A DNA stretch of 64,000 nucleotides. Origin: Anarhynchus alexandrinus. Its lineage: Eukaryota; Chordata; Aves; Charadriiformes; Charadriidae. Both the position numbers and the translations under genes were made by a program. The notes below the pieces were generated by a model. It worked only from the letters and a program-made list of their open reading frames with translations, did no database searches and was not told where the DNA came from. This document shows, one piece after another, positions 23,754 to 36,645 of this stretch (within the stretch, counting starts at the first letter, position 1; every line of letters starts with the position of its first letter). The stretch spans positions 186,001 through 250,000 of the forward strand of contig VUYV01000617.1 of the NCBI GenBank assembly GCA_008711295.1, given 5' to 3'.

Positions 23754-25639
23754 GCTGACTCACTTCATCCCCAGAAGGTCTTTGTTCTGGTTTTGAGCAA
23801 GGCACGGGAATTTGTGTTTCCAGAACCAGCTTTGTGCTAAGCTAGCAGTGACTAAGCCAGGTTGCTTGAGCTGGTGGAAGGATGGAAGTACCATGGCAGG
23901 GCAAGGCATGGGTCCTTCTCCTTTAGGACCGCTATTTCCACTGTCCTAGCTTGCCGAGAAGCAGCATGTTCTGCATGTTGAGTATCAACATGGCACCAAA
24001 TTTCATGTGCAGTTTTGATAAATAAAATCTGTGTTCTAAGCGAAGGCACCCAGACAGAGCCCCTTTGTGAGAGGAGACTTAGACCTAGTGTGTGTCGTTG
24101 GGAGAAATGCAGAATTCATTTTGGGGAGGGAAACTGATACAAACAGCAGGCCATTTTCCATTACAAAGGCTCTCTTTCAGAGCTGGTGCATGCAGCAGAA
24201 CAAAGGCTGACCCCATAATCTGTACTCAACAATAGCTTGGAATATTTGATAATTTGGCTATTGTACATGCATACATCATGCTTGGCTGTAAATAAATAGG
24301 GCCATGGTTGGATCCACTGTGAAGATATAGTCAGCTGTTTCCCATTACCATTCTGGTGTCAAGGAAATGCTTATTTTGTGTCTCTGCCTGGCCAAGCTGA
24401 GTCCATCTTGCTACTGAGGCCAAAGGGTCTCAATTTCAAGCCTAATAACAAAGACACAAAAGGTTTTGCCACCGTTTTAGAGAAATATTCTTTATTCATG
24501 CCAAACTGGTTCGTCACTTCTCTCTCCTATCCCTGTAACTTCTGCTTCTCTTAAGGACCTTTTCTTGGCTGAATTCATGGCCAAGAAACAAGTAGCCCAA
24601 GAAGAACTTGGGCCTTACAGGTAACTTGAGGCCCATGCTATGGTAAATGTATAGACTAACTCTCTGCACTTCTGCTCCTCATGTGTAAAAGGAGGAAGAT
24701 ACAACTTCTAACGCCTATCCTTAGGTGCCTGAGATACTCCAACAATAGAATAGTGGCACTTGCTCAGGCACGTAAAGCAGTGGTAGTATGCAGATTAATG
24801 ATAGTTTTTACAAGCAGTCTGCAAAGATCTGTGGGGATGTAACATATTTGCTCAGTTCACTTTGTGGTTATGCTCATAATGCAAGGAAAATTTGGGTTGC
24901 TGTACTGGAAACATAGAAAATCACTGGCTTAAGACACAGTGTGTTTGCAATGTAAACATTTGAGCCTTTGTTAATATAATTGGCTGTAACTGGAGAACAA
25001 AGCAACCAGAGTGAGGCTCTTGCAAAACCATCAGTTGTTTTACTGGGTGAAACAATTTTTGCTTGGACATTTTGATCACATTCAGTTCATCAATTAGCAT
25101 TAAGGGAGAGTTTTTGCAGTGGCAGTTGTCAGAGCTTGGCATGAATGACTCGTCTCCTATAGCGTAAAGTCACATGGCATAACAACACATAAACATTTTC
25201 TAATAACATCAAAATCTTTGTGTATGTTTCAGTATTCAGGCCAAGAACACAGAGATCTGTTCCAGCAGAAGAGCTGATGACATGTGTGACTCAGTACGTG
25301 GCATTGCCTCTAAGTACATAAACACTTGACTACCATCAGCATTTATTCTGAAGCTTTGTGACATTCCTAAAAATTGACTGTTTTTCTTTTTTTTTCTTTT
25401 TTTTTTTTTTTTAATATTTAATATTTGTATTCCTCAGATATTGTGAAGGTGATGAAGGGGCAGATTTTCTGGAGAACTCAACAGCCAGGTCCCTTAGGTT
25501 AGGCGTCTAGAAAAGTATAGGAAAACTATATGGGAGACTTCAGACTGTCCTTGGAAAGCTGGTAGAAAAGAATAACAGAGGATTAAATTATTGGTCAAAT
25601 GGTAAATATTAAAGGAACAATCAATCAACCTATAAAAGG
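23754..25639. other. Unique DNA with a T-rich tract
   Basis: No gene seen. A T-rich low-complexity tract spans about 25381-25413. The AT-rich flanks precede the decayed LINE that follows. Confidence 0.55.
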
Positions 25640-26650
25640 AAGCCGCTTCCATGGATTAATGACTGGTTAAAGCATATGAAGCAAAAGTTTTCACAACTGA
25701 GAAGGAATAGATTAATAGACTGCTGTAGTGATTTATCTTGGGTTGCTTATCTGTGTATTCATAAGTGATCTGGAAGAGGAGTGAATAAGGAGGTGACAGC
25801 AGTTCCTGATGATACACAGTTTACTGAGAATAATAAAAATTAAAACTGACAGTAAAGATTAACAGAAGGATCTCATAATGGTTACTGGCTGAATGGTAGA
25901 ACAGCAGATGCAATTCATGTACTTAAGGAAAACAATACAATCCTAACCGTGCACAGTGATGAGGTCTAAAATTAGCTATTGCCACTCAGAAAGAAGAGCT
26001 TAGACTCATCATCTATAACCCTATGAAAATGTCAACTCAATGCTCAGCAGAGAGAAAATGGCAAATCAGACATTAGGTATTGTTCAAACAGGAAAAAAGC
26101 ACAAAAGAAAAAACATAACAAGTTACTCTAGAAATGTTTTGCACTCACGGGTGGGATGCTGCACACCCAGAGCAGTGCCTGCAGTTCTTAACTCCCTTGA
26201 TGAAAAAAAGATAATAAGCTGAAGTAGAAAGGATGTGGAGAAAGGCAACAGGAACTGTAAAAGGAATAGAACTACTTCTCATGAGAAGACTTTTTACTGA
26301 CTCAGAAGAGGGATGACTGAAAGGGTCTGTGGTTGTGGCTGCAATGTTGTAAGTACAATGGAGAAGGTGAATAGAGAACAAAATTATTCACTTTTTTTTC
26401 CCCAAATGAGAACCTGGGGTCATAAAATGAACTTTTTTTTTTCAGTAACACAGTTTTTAAACAAAAAAGGATAGTACTTCTTTACGCAGTCTGGCATTGA
26501 ACTGTTGAGCTGACTGTTCTGGTGTAGATGCAGAAGAATAAAGGGCTTCAAAAACTGGTTAGAGGAATTCAAGGGAGGTTATTAATCGAAAAGATCCAAT
26601 ACAAACTGTGGATCAGAAAGACCATAAGATGCACATGGATTAGAAAAGTA
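25640..26650 (+). mobile_element. Ancient CR1/L3-like LINE remnant
   Basis: Reading plus-strand frames with many stops and shifts gives residues in CR1 RT order: a GDLEE-like word near 25770 (GATCTGGAAGAGG), a palm-box relic PDDTQ near 25820 (CCTGATGATACACAG), then AEQQMQFHVLKENNTILTV (about 25901-25950), an MSTQCS word (about 26030), an AERKWQ relic, and a C-terminal relic KGFKNWLEEFKGG (about 26545-26580). The order and spacing match the C-terminal half of CR1-clade ORF2, but the divergence is far greater than in the other copies here, so this predates the avian CR1 expansions. Exact ends are uncertain. Confidence 0.7.
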
Positions 26651-29600
26651 TTGGAATTAGCATGTGATATCCTTACTGCCTAAGTGTTCACTGCTATCCA
26701 AGACAAGATATGGTCCCATACCGTACATGGGGCATGTGTGGTCCCACAGTAAGTGTTCTTGCCTTTTACCCCTGAGCTGTAAAGATCTCGGTAAGCTGAG
26801 TGCCAAGCTTCTTTTAAAAACTGACCTTCAGATTGGTGCTAGACTTTGAAACTCTGACTTTTCCAGGGTTACAGAGGAAGATGGCAACAGCATCTGCAAA
26901 AGCACTCTGATCTCCTCTGTCCCCATAGGATTACGTACCACGGGATGAGGCAAACCAGTCCGCCCCCCCATGTGCAGTTCTGCTTCTGTTCTTTGCAATT
27001 AAGGTACCATTTAATCATTTGCTAAGATTTTCAAAACATTTATCCCCTGCCACTGACAGGTTTTGAGCTAATTGTGGTACAGTGAAGCTGCTTTTTCGGA
27101 AACATCTGAAGACGGCAGTCACAAAGCTGATGTGACAGGGAGTTTCCATAGCTTGCTCTCGCTGCACAAAGGTTTGCTTCTTATGACTCAGCCACTGATG
27201 TGACTTGGTTACTCATCAGAAAACTGCTTGAAAAAAAGGCTAATTTTGAGTTGAATTTGATTAAGATCTGAATGGTGGAGCTGGGGCAGAGGCTCAGAGC
27301 TGGGGTTAGTGGTAGGATGGGATAAGGAGGACCATCAGCTTTCCGCATCTCCCCGGTGCGAGCGTCTGCTTTCATAATAAACCTTTCCCTCCTTCCAGCC
27401 ACGCAGCAGCTGCACTGAGCCCCAGGGGTTTGTGTTAACCTCAGAAAGCACCGTATTTAGCCCTGGAGCCTGCTCAAGGGACCTGCCTGCCTGTGTTCTC
27501 GGCCGTGTATGGACTGATGTGTCCCCTCCTGCAGCTAGGTGGGCAGTGTGGGGAATATGCCGCATCTCCACCCCGTGTTTATGGGACCGGGCAGCCGAGC
27601 CAGCATGAGAAAGGCTGTTATTTAACATTGCTGTGGGCCAGCAGTAAATGCTTCTTTCAGTTGCAGGAGGAAACCAGAAAGGGAGTGGTGGTTCATGGCG
27701 AACCTGTGAGTCATAAGGCTTGCAAGGGTTATATTAGGGTAGGGCAGGATATACCCTACCCCTTACTTGATGGCAAGCCTTCACGTCACTATCTAGCTCT
27801 CGTTTCTCTGCTGTTAGCAGTCTGCGCTGCCTTGTGCTTGTTTCATTCGTAGTATATCGCCTTGCCCTTCGCCCGACTGTTTTGATAAAGAGTGAACATC
27901 ATGTTCGTGGCCTTGGCGTTGTGCAGTGAATTGCTTCAGGCCGGACAAATCATTCCTCTCCCCACAAGGCCAGGCCTGGAATGAAGGATGGGTCATTGCA
28001 GGGGGCTTCTGTCAGCAGCTGCAAAGCCAAAGCAACACTGGTGCTTGTGTGCCCAGAGAAACTCATCGCAGATGCAATGAAGATCCACGGGTCTGGGCCT
28101 CCCGATCTCTTCTTCGTAAAATTTTAAGTGCTCCCTGTCTCCTGAGTGTCTGGCAGACAGGGACAGGAGGGGACCTGAAGCTGCTGAAAACAGGAGGGAG
28201 AAGTCTGGCTGCAGAGGCTGGGGGAGCTTTGCTGGCGGCAAAAGCTGGCTCAAGAGGGAAAGCTGGAAAGGCATTTCCAGTGTCACCTTTCTGCACTTGG
28301 GTCTCACACAGGTTTCAAAGGAATCACACCTGAAGGACTGTAGGTGGGCTGGCAGTACCGGGGCCTGCTTTCCCCAGCAGGGCTTCTTGGTGTGGCTGGA
28401 ATAAACACTAAAAACGGCTCATTTCAGGCTACCAAATCTTAAGGACGAGCAGTCCATGTCGTGGCTCCCGGTTGAACAGCACAGATCTTACAAACCACAG
28501 CAGTGCTGGCTGTTCTTAGCTGCAGACCCACAACTCTTCCCCAGAGCAGAGGAAGACCTGAATCCCAAAGGCCATCCTGTAGGAAGTCAGACCAGATCCT
28601 GCCGATGCTGCTGAAAGCTGCCATAGACTCCCTGATTATTCCTGTAGCCAAATATTGCTGTAGCTGTGATGCTTTAAGGATGTAAGTAGTGTGAGACATG
28701 CAGGGAGAGACATCTTCTGTTGTACTCACTTCAGTTTTCTTTTATTTATTGAGAAATCTGCGCAGGCCTTAGGAAAACTGGTCTTTAAATCTGTCATCGG
28801 CTTTTAAAATGACGAGCCCAAAAGTTTCAGCTTGGCATTTTCTGACAAATTTGTAAGACAAAAGCTGGGGAGGTGTGTAGGTGCAGAGCTCTATTTTCCA
28901 ACTCCATGAATGGAGCTGTAAATGAATGGAGAATAGATAGCTCACATCTCCTACCCACATCAACAGCTCTGCCAGAAAAGACCCTGTTTCTCCACCGAGC
29001 TTGCCCTACTAGAGGTAGTTATGCTGGTGTAAGACAGTGCCAAGTCATAACAGCAGATTTGTCCCATCTCACTTGCTGGGCATGGGATTTACTCATTTGA
29101 CAACTTCTTTCCGTTCCCTCCCTGCAGATGCAGCATGCTCATGGCCAGTATTGTACCACGGTAACTCCTCTGCATTGGGATCACATCTCTCTGGTGCAGC
29201 TGCTCCACTTGGTCTATGAATTTCCCATCAAATGTGTAGAGGGCCTCCCAGACGGGAGGATGGAGGCAGCATCACTTATAAGAACTTTGCACCCATCTTT
29301 CACTCCAGAAAGTCCAGATGAGTAAACATCAGCCTTGAAGTGGTTTCTTATAGAAACAGCATGTTGTTTGCCCTGAAAATGAAGAGCCTTTTCTCATTTC
29401 CAGAAGCAGTATGATAAATATTTTCATTTCAATATGGTTTTTTTTTTTTGTCGGAAATCACTTTCATTTAGCTTTTTATCACAGTGACTTGGGGGTTAAG
29501 AATAACTAGAGTCTAGCAGCTCCTAGCCGGTGAGACGTGTATTTTGAGAACTGAGTTCAAACTTGCATTACTTATGAGCAAAGAAGCAAAAGCTGCTCCT

Positions 29601-30770
29601 GCTCTGAACTCAGCTTCCTGTGGGCCTGAGAGGAAGAAGAGAAAGATCAATTTTCTTTTACCTCATCAAAATTAAAACCATTAGGAACATGCAGCTACTC
29701 CAGTCTCTTTGCACTGAAGGAGCTTGATAACAAGCAGGACAGTGATAACCGCCTTCAGTCTTCCGGCTGGAAATAGCTGATATTTCCCGGATAGCCACTG
29801 CTGGAGATGACACCCACGCAAAGCTTATTAGTGGGGTGCTGGCTTTTGTCCTGAAGGTTTGCGAAGATGCTGCGTGCACAAACCTCCATGTGTTCGAGTG
29901 TGGAGAAGCCCTTCTCAGCTGGCAGGTTTGCAGTTCACCGGAGGCAGCTGGAGCCTTCATCCAGCAAGGGGACTGCCTTGGACCCTCAGAGAGCCACCAT
30001 ACACCAGTGCAGCAGTGTGAAAATGTGCCTGTCTACACTGGCCAGCTTTTGTCATCTAGCAGTGGTCAAGTGAGTTGGGAAGACACAGCAGGGCACTGTC
30101 CATGGAGCACAAGCCAGATGAAGCGTGTGATCTGGTGGCTTGGCTTTGGGGTGAGCTGCTTCCTCAGATAGCTGAATTAAAGCTGGTGCAGGTCCCTGGG
30201 CTGTGTCTCACCTCTATTTTACAAGGATGATCTCGAAGTTGGTACCCTTGACTGGTCTTGGAGGGTTTTTTTTTTTGGATCTTCTGATGGTCAGAGGAGG
30301 GAGAAGGGAGATAAGGCAAATGCTTTTCAATTAGAGGAGCTCAGCAGGGCTCTGTGTGCTCTGGCTGCTCTGAGTACTCAGCATGGGGACAACAAGCTTT
30401 CAACCAGGCAGTGTCATGTGTGCCCTGGAGCTCCACAGCTCGGACATTTGCAAAACCTTGGGACACGAGGTGGAAGCTCTGCTTTCTGAAAGGGAAAGGA
30501 GAGTCTTGCCTTTTCCCCGGGAGCAGATGAGGACAGGACAGAAAGGTCCGGGTTGCCTGTAATGTGGGAGGCGAGCAAAAATGCCGGAGGAGTCAGGCAC
30601 TTGGAATGGGAGGGGGCAGATAAAGCCCGCAGGATTGCCCGGGAGGAGCAGGAGGCAGTGTGGGAGGTTTCGCTGCCATGCCAAGGGCAGGGGAATTGTG
30701 GAGGGCTACAGTTTTTGGGTTGGAGGTGGGATTGGGAACCTCAATCCTTTTTGCCTTCTTCAGGCCAAAA
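26651..30770. other. Unique DNA, no gene seen
   Basis: Ordinary-composition sequence with short, mutually overlapping frames, the longest about 135 codons at 27926-28333. Poly(T) words occur near 29439-29449 and 30267-30276. No mobile element, CpG island or recognised coding exon. Confidence 0.5.
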
Positions 30771-33700
30771 AAAAGTTTCTTTTTATTTTTTTTTTTTGCT
30801 GAAACCCACATTTTAGTGTGAACAGGACATAGAAAAAAAGATTAATTTGTGTCAAATGAAAAAAAGGAAGCAGAAGCAAAGATGTATGCTGAAGTATCTG
30901 AAACATGGTTTTAAATGAACGGCCAGTTGCTGTTTGGAGTTAGAGCTGGGTAAAGGCAGTGTCATCGCACTGAGGTTGATGAGGTTTATTAGATTTCTCT
31001 GCAGTGGATGAGATTACACCCCTGAGAAGCCAAAAAGGAAGCTGTGAATCTTGGACAGTTTTAGAATCACGAATCAGTACAGGGGGGAGGAAATTTGGGC
31101 TCTGATTAAAAACAGAGCATCACAGAGCCTCTGGGAGTGGGGACTCACACAAAAGCAACTCTCAGCTACACAACGCGCTGGTGGCCCAGAGATATGGGTA
31201 TGACAGGATGCTCTTGAAATGGGAGCGCTGCCAGCAAGCTGTGGTGCTCTCTGAGAGGGTGCAGAAAGATGCTGATAGTGATCAAAAGCAGAGAGCTCTA
31301 AGAAGGTTTTCAAGGTTTTCACCTTGCGTGGAGGAAACGCTATCACACTCCTTCCTGTAGTGGGTGTTAGTATGGTGCAGCCACTGCGGAAATGATGGGG
31401 GCAACCAGGAGATAACCAGGAAAGCCAACATCTGGCCATACTTCTGTACCTGGATGGTAGTATGACTCTGGTTTCAGAGCCCATTAGGTGCCTGAAGGCC
31501 TTTGGAGATGTGTATCCCATGCCCTTCCATTAAACAGAGGCATCCTATTTCCCTGTGTTAAGTGCTTTGGGATCTGCTGGGCTCTTAAGCTCTGGGTTAT
31601 GATCACTGCCAGCTTCTCTGTGGGATGTGAAAGGGGCTTGTTCACAGACTGCGTGATCACTCTGCTCAAGCCATTACTGGCCCAGGAAGGGTCTGGGCAT
31701 CCGTACTTGCCAAAAGCAGGCACCAGGCACTGATGTAAGGATCACAGAAGGTAATGCACTTTGTCTGGACAAATGACTGACTGTTGTTTCCAGGAAGATA
31801 TAAAAGGGTTTCTGGCAGTTACGAAATAAACAGCCATGAGTTGTGGTATCAGGAGGCCTGAGAGGATGCCTGCACAATTTTTTTCTCTTTTTTTCTTTTT
31901 CCCCCCTCTCATGTTTAGTAAATACTAGCTAGGGAGACCTTCAGCCTCTGCACTGTGCAGGTCAGATACGGGCTCGGTGGGATCAGCAGAGACTCCACTA
32001 AATTCCCCTCTGAGGACTGATCTGAAAGCAGCAGGAACTCCAGCCGTGCTGGTTAGCTGTGGGCCAGGTGGGAATTTCTTGCCACAGATGGAAAAGTGAG
32101 CTTGGGAAGGGCTGGGCCATTGTTTCTTGCCGAGATGCGAGCACATATACTTGTTGTGCCTGTAACTGGATATGAACTCCTGCCTTGAATTCCTGCTGGT
32201 TTAGAGGAAAGAAGCCCCTCTCCCACCCGTCCTCGATGAACAAGATGAAAACATGCCTTGACAGGTGATTTAGCTCTTGCATGGGGTTGGAAGTGAGCTG
32301 TGTCCTCTCTGCTTCCAGGTCTCAATGTTGCTCTGCGAAGCCCCACGAGCACTGCGGCCAGCTGGGGACCCAGGGGGACCGCGGGTCAGCCCCAGGGGCT
32401 GGGGAACGGAGCCCAGTGTGGTGCCTGCAGGAGATGCAGGCAGGAGGAAAATCAACAGCACTAAAAATGGGAGAGGACGGTTCGTGCCGGGCTTGTCAGG
32501 AGAGCAGCGTGACTGGCTGCCAGGCTCCTTCCTACTCATCGTGGTCATGGTGCAGGAGCCAGCAGTGCTGTAAATGGACATTGAAGCGGTGAGACCTGGT
32601 CTGCGGTGAGTGTGTCCAGGTGTGCAAGGAACAGGTACGGTCAAACCCTGCAGGACGTTGCTGTGCCAGAGCAAAGAGGCTAAAGGAGAGAGCTGAGGAT
32701 CAGTAACTTGCCTCGGCTCCTGACTTATGCTGTGAAGCCAAGTAGCTCCTGCCCACATCTACTGTGTGTGTGTGTATGTGTGTGTGCGCCCAGTGATGGC
32801 AAAGGCAGAGCAACTTTACTTTGAGGCACACTATTCATGCACCGGCTTGTGTGCTTTGCTGGAGGGGACCATGGCTGAGTGGTTCACACCAAACTGTGCT
32901 CGTGGTTCAGGGTTACGCCTTTCCCGAGGCCGGATCCAGTGTGTATGGGGCTGAGCTGGAGGTGAGGTCCCCGCAGGGTGCGTGTAGGCTGGCATGGAGC
33001 ACCCAGGGCTCTTGTTCAGCACAGAAAAACCTGTTTCCAGGCTCAGAAACCTCCTGGCAGAGACCTGCAGGTGCTCGTTCCCCACTCTCATACCCATCTG
33101 CGCTGTAATGGCCACAGACTCAGCGCTTTCTATCTACTTCCCATTTTTGCAACTGTGGTTTGGTTTCTCATGCAGGGCCGACCATGCTGGGGGCTGTGGC
33201 CACCCTGACAAGCCCCAGCTGCTGTTTAGGAAGAGCACCTGGAGCCTGAGCTGCAGGAGGAGGCCATGCTTATGTAGTTGGTGAGAAGGAGTTTGAGCCC
33301 TGTCTCTCTCTCTTGGGTGCAAGCTTTTCCTCCCCCAAGGATGGGGATGAAGGACCGGGTATCTTAGGCCTGACCAGGAGTGACTGAACACTTGCCTGTG
33401 ATGCTGGCAGCATGACAGCCCCTTCTCCTTGGCCTGGGTAGAACCGTGCATTGGCTTTCTTATCAAAATTCCATTGCATGGGGCAATTAAACTGGATGGA
33501 GAGGGAGAGGGTCAGGCATTCAGCTGGGTCAGAGGAAAAGCTGGGCCTCCAGGGCCCTCGATGCTGCTCTGTGCTCTGGGTCAGCACTACCAGCCCTGAG
33601 CGAAACGGGGCAAACCAGCCACAGCCCTCTTTCATTTCTCCATTTTCTGAGAAAGGACCAAGTGAGATCCCTAACCCTGGGGCAACAACCGAAAAAACAC

Positions 33701-33984
33701 TCCTGGCCTCCTGGGGCAGCTCTCTGCAGGACAGGCTGGGTTTCGGTTTGACTGTCTTCCCTAATGTCTGTACGGATTTGGCTGCGCAGGTGTGGGGACA
33801 CGGGGGCACATATAGGGCTCCATGAGGAAGCCGGGGCCAGGACATTGTGTGCTGCATGGAGAGACATGGCACTCAGGAGGGGTTCAGGATTGCACCTTCT
33901 GTCATTGCATTTTCTGTCATCAAGAAACAGCCACATTTCCAAAATATTCCTTCACATCCTGAAAGTCCCCTTCTGCCCCCTGAG
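30771..33984. other. Unique DNA, chance ORFs on both strands
   Basis: Many frames of 70-200 codons overlap on opposite strands in GC-moderate DNA (for example 33270-33872 minus against 33451-33825 plus). None has a domain I recognise. A (TG)n microsatellite lies at about 32763-32787 and a T/C-rich tract at about 31877-31908. Confidence 0.5.
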
Positions 33985-34770
33985 TCAGTAAACCAGCTTA
34001 ACTTCAACCTCATGCTTAATTGACATACCTGTGAGTTGGAGTGTTTTGCTGAAGATAAGTGGCAACTGATTAAACATTCTTCTAAAATATGCCAGTTTGG
34101 CACCAGTTGTGACCTCTGGTAAACATCCCCTCCAGGGACTTTACTACGTAGAGTTGCCAAATGAGGACCTGCCTATATTAAGTGTGCTTCAACTTGTCCA
34201 TCCCTTCTCTGTGTCAACAACTGAGCGCCCACATAATTTTCCACACTGCCCGTGTCCCCGTTGATGTAGTGCAGCTCTCTCTCTGGGTACCACACTGGAG
34301 TGCATCTTCCTGTCTCTCATTTGCAAAGGAGTTATTTATTGCCCCCCAGACTGCAAAATGGTGAAGTGACTCGGGGCAGCCATATAAAATGGCTTACAGA
34401 TCATTGATTGCCACAGATGAGAAGACAGCAATTACACTATTTACACCACAGTTGTTTTGTTTTACAACCTAATTCGCATTCATTCTCCTGTAACAAACTC
34501 GCAAAGAAAAAGCACCCGTTCACTGGTGTTACTCATCTGTATAATTAAACAGTATGTGCCTGATCTGTCAAATAGATAGAGGCTCATTCAGGTTTTGCTT
34601 GCAACGTGTTTGCTCAGTGGAAGGGTGAAGCCCCTCAGAATTGGCACAGCTCCATTGAAATTAGCTCTGTTAAAGCAATTAATGAAGGTCTAGATAGTTA
34701 CCCGGGCTGCTCTTACAAGGAATAAGAGTGATGATTTCAGACAACAAAGTGCTCGTTTAGGATTTTGGGC
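33985..34770. promoter_or_regulatory. AT-rich candidate conserved noncoding element(s)
   Basis: Two stretches (about 33990-34100 and 34380-34770) are complex AT-rich DNA with homeodomain-type words (CTTAATTGACAT near 34015, ATAATTAAAC near 34540, GCAATTAATGAAGG near 34675). They have few CpGs and no coding frame, the usual texture of vertebrate CNEs. Inferred only. Confidence 0.4.
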
Positions 34771-35200
34771 TGTATTGACATCCACATTTGGTGGGCTGAG
34801 TGTTCAAGCCACTTCAGAAAAAAAAGAGAACCAAGTGTGTCCCCCGTCTCTAAACCCTGTCCCTTTTCCAGGGTACTGGAGAGCATGTGAAGATGATCTC
34901 TTCCTTTCTTAAATCATGGCTTGACAGTTTCAAAATTGGGATATCTTGTAACCGATCTTTACCATCCATATCCTTTGCACTTGGATTGTGCGCAGGAAGG
35001 GAATGACACTGATCACACCAAATGGCACTGCTATTCGATTTTCTGGTTCATAATTGACTTGCATTTCCTAATTGCCATGTGCTCTTTGCTCTTTACAGGG
35101 AAACAACCCAGTGGAGCCAAGCGGGCACAGCTCCATCCCAGATCACCCTGTCTGTGAAATGTCCCTGTGGGACACTGCATTGTCCTGCTCTGACCATGTG
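34771..35200. other. Unique spacer before CR1 cluster
   Basis: No recognised feature. The 78-codon frame at 34921-35157 has no known domain. Confidence 0.55.
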
Positions 35201-35435
35201 GAATCATAGAATGGTTTAGGTTGGAAGGGACCTTGAAGATCATCAAGTTCCAACCCCCCTGCCATGGGCAGGGACACCTTCCACTAGACCAGGTTGCTCA
35301 AAGCCCCATCCAGCCCGGCCTTGAACACTTCCAGGGATGGGGCATCCACAGCTTCTCTGAGCAGCCTCTTTCAGTGCCTCACCACCCTCACAGTAAAGAA
35401 TTTCTTCTTAATATCTAATCTAAATCTACCCTCTT

Positions 35436-35660
35436 CTAGTTTAAAACCATTACCCTTGTCCTGTCACTACACTCCCTGATAAGGAGTCCCTCCCCATCTT
35501 TCCTGTAGGCCCCCTTTAAGTAGTGAAAGGCTGCTATAAGGTCTCCCCAGAGTCTTCTCTTCTCCAGGCTGAACAACCCAAACTCTCTCAGCCTCTCTTC
35601 ATAGGAGAGGTGCTTCAGCCCTCTGATCATCTTTGTGGCCCTCCTCTGGACTTGGTCCAA
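35436..35660 (-). pseudogene. CR1 RT C-terminal fragment of copy B
   Basis: A 74-codon frame carrying the [20 protein letters not shown] region and the following LFSLEKRRL segment of CR1 ORF2. It ends prematurely after SDRTR through a frameshift relative to copy A. It belongs to the same insertion as the 36155-36565 fragment. Confidence 0.85.
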
Positions 35661-35940
35661 CAGGTCCGTGTCTTCTTATGTCAGGGGCCTCAGAGCATGA
35701 CGCAGTACTCCAGGTGGGGTCTCACGAGAGTGGAGTAGAGGAGCAGAATCACCTCCTCGCCCTGCTGGCCACACTTCTTTTGATGCAGCCCAGGATGTGG
35801 TTGGCCTTCTGGGCTGTGAGTGCACATTGTCAGCTCATGTTGAACTTCTCATCCACCAACACCCCCAAGTCCATCTCCTCAGGGCTGCTCTCAATCCATT
35901 CTCCACCCAGCCTGTATTTGTGCTTGGGATTGCTCCAACT

Positions 35941-36108
35941 CATAGAATCATAGAATCATAGAATGGTTTAGGTTGGAAAGGACCTTGAAGATCATCGAGT
36001 TCCAACCCCCCTGCCATAGGCAGGGACACCTCCCACTAGACCAGGTTGCCCAAGGCCACGTCCAGCCTGGCCTTGAACACCTCCAGAGATGGGGCCTCAA
36101 CAACCTCT
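35941..36108 (-). mobile_element. Nested CR1 3' end inside copy B
   Basis: About 170 bases of CR1 3' UTR and extreme ORF2 3' end on the minus strand, with three tail units (ATAGAATC) at its left. It lies in the RT region of copy B and is flanked by the hexamer CTCATA at 35939-35944 and 36109-36114, apparently a short target duplication. Copy B resumes correctly on the right (TGCAGGACCTTGCACTTG, from 36115), which fixes the order: copy B first, this insertion later. Confidence 0.88.
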
Positions 36109-36154
36109 CTCATATGCAGGACCTTGCACTTGTCCTTGTTGAACTTCGTGAGGT

Positions 36155-36565
36155 TCACGCAGGCCCACCTCTCCAGCCTGCCACGTCCCTCTGGATGGCA
36201 TCCCTTCCTTCCAGCATGTCGAGCACTCCACACAGCTTGGTGTCATTAGCAAACTTGCTGAGGGTGCACTCAATCCCAACATCCGTGTCGCTAACAAAGA
36301 TGTTAAATAGTACTGGTCCCAGTACCGACCCCTGAGAAACACCACTCATCGCTGTTTGCCACTTGGACATCGAGCTGTTGACCTCAACTCTTTGAGTGCG
36401 GCCATCCAGCCAATTCCTTATCCACCGAGTGGTCCATCCGTTAAATCCGTGTCTCTCCGATTTAGAGACAAGGATGTCATGTGACAGTGTAAAATGCCTT
36501 GCACAAGTCCAGGTAGATGATGTCAGTTGCTTTTCCCTTATCCACCAATGCTGTAACGCTGTCAT
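36155..36565 (-). pseudogene. CR1 RT fragment of copy B
   Basis: A 136-codon frame spanning the central palm of RT. It shows a damaged SGVSQGS (Pro lost; residues about 74-80) and FAND (105-108) instead of FADD. The N-terminal part is out of the ancestral frame, so the first palm motif (YLDF region) is corrupted. It is interrupted downstream by the nested CR1; the continuation of the same RT lies at 35436-35938. Clearly inactive. Confidence 0.85.
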
Positions 36566-36645
36566 AGAAGGCCACCAAATTTATCAGGCATGATTTGCCC
36601 ATTTGCTGTTAATGAAGCCATGTTGGATGTCACCAATCACATCTT

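Larger units (their letters stand above)
35202..36645 (-). mobile_element. CR1 LINE (copy B), interrupted by a younger CR1
   Basis: Minus-strand CR1 with its 3' end at 35202 (plus-strand GAATCATAGAATGGTTTAGG at 35201-35220) and homology up to about 36645. It is split at 35939-36114 by a separate CR1 3' end. The outer element covers the 3' UTR, RT C terminus (35436-35660), central RT (35700-35938, 36115-36565) and part of the fingers region. Several frameshifts and stops make it non-coding. It reaches further 5' than copy A. Confidence 0.92.

Noticed and set aside
32763..32787. (TG)n tract as a possible regulatory element
   Set aside because: An ordinary short microsatellite with no accompanying motif.
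33270..33942. 200- and 137-codon minus-strand ORFs
   Set aside because: They overlap each other and a 124-codon plus-strand frame; none shows a known domain.
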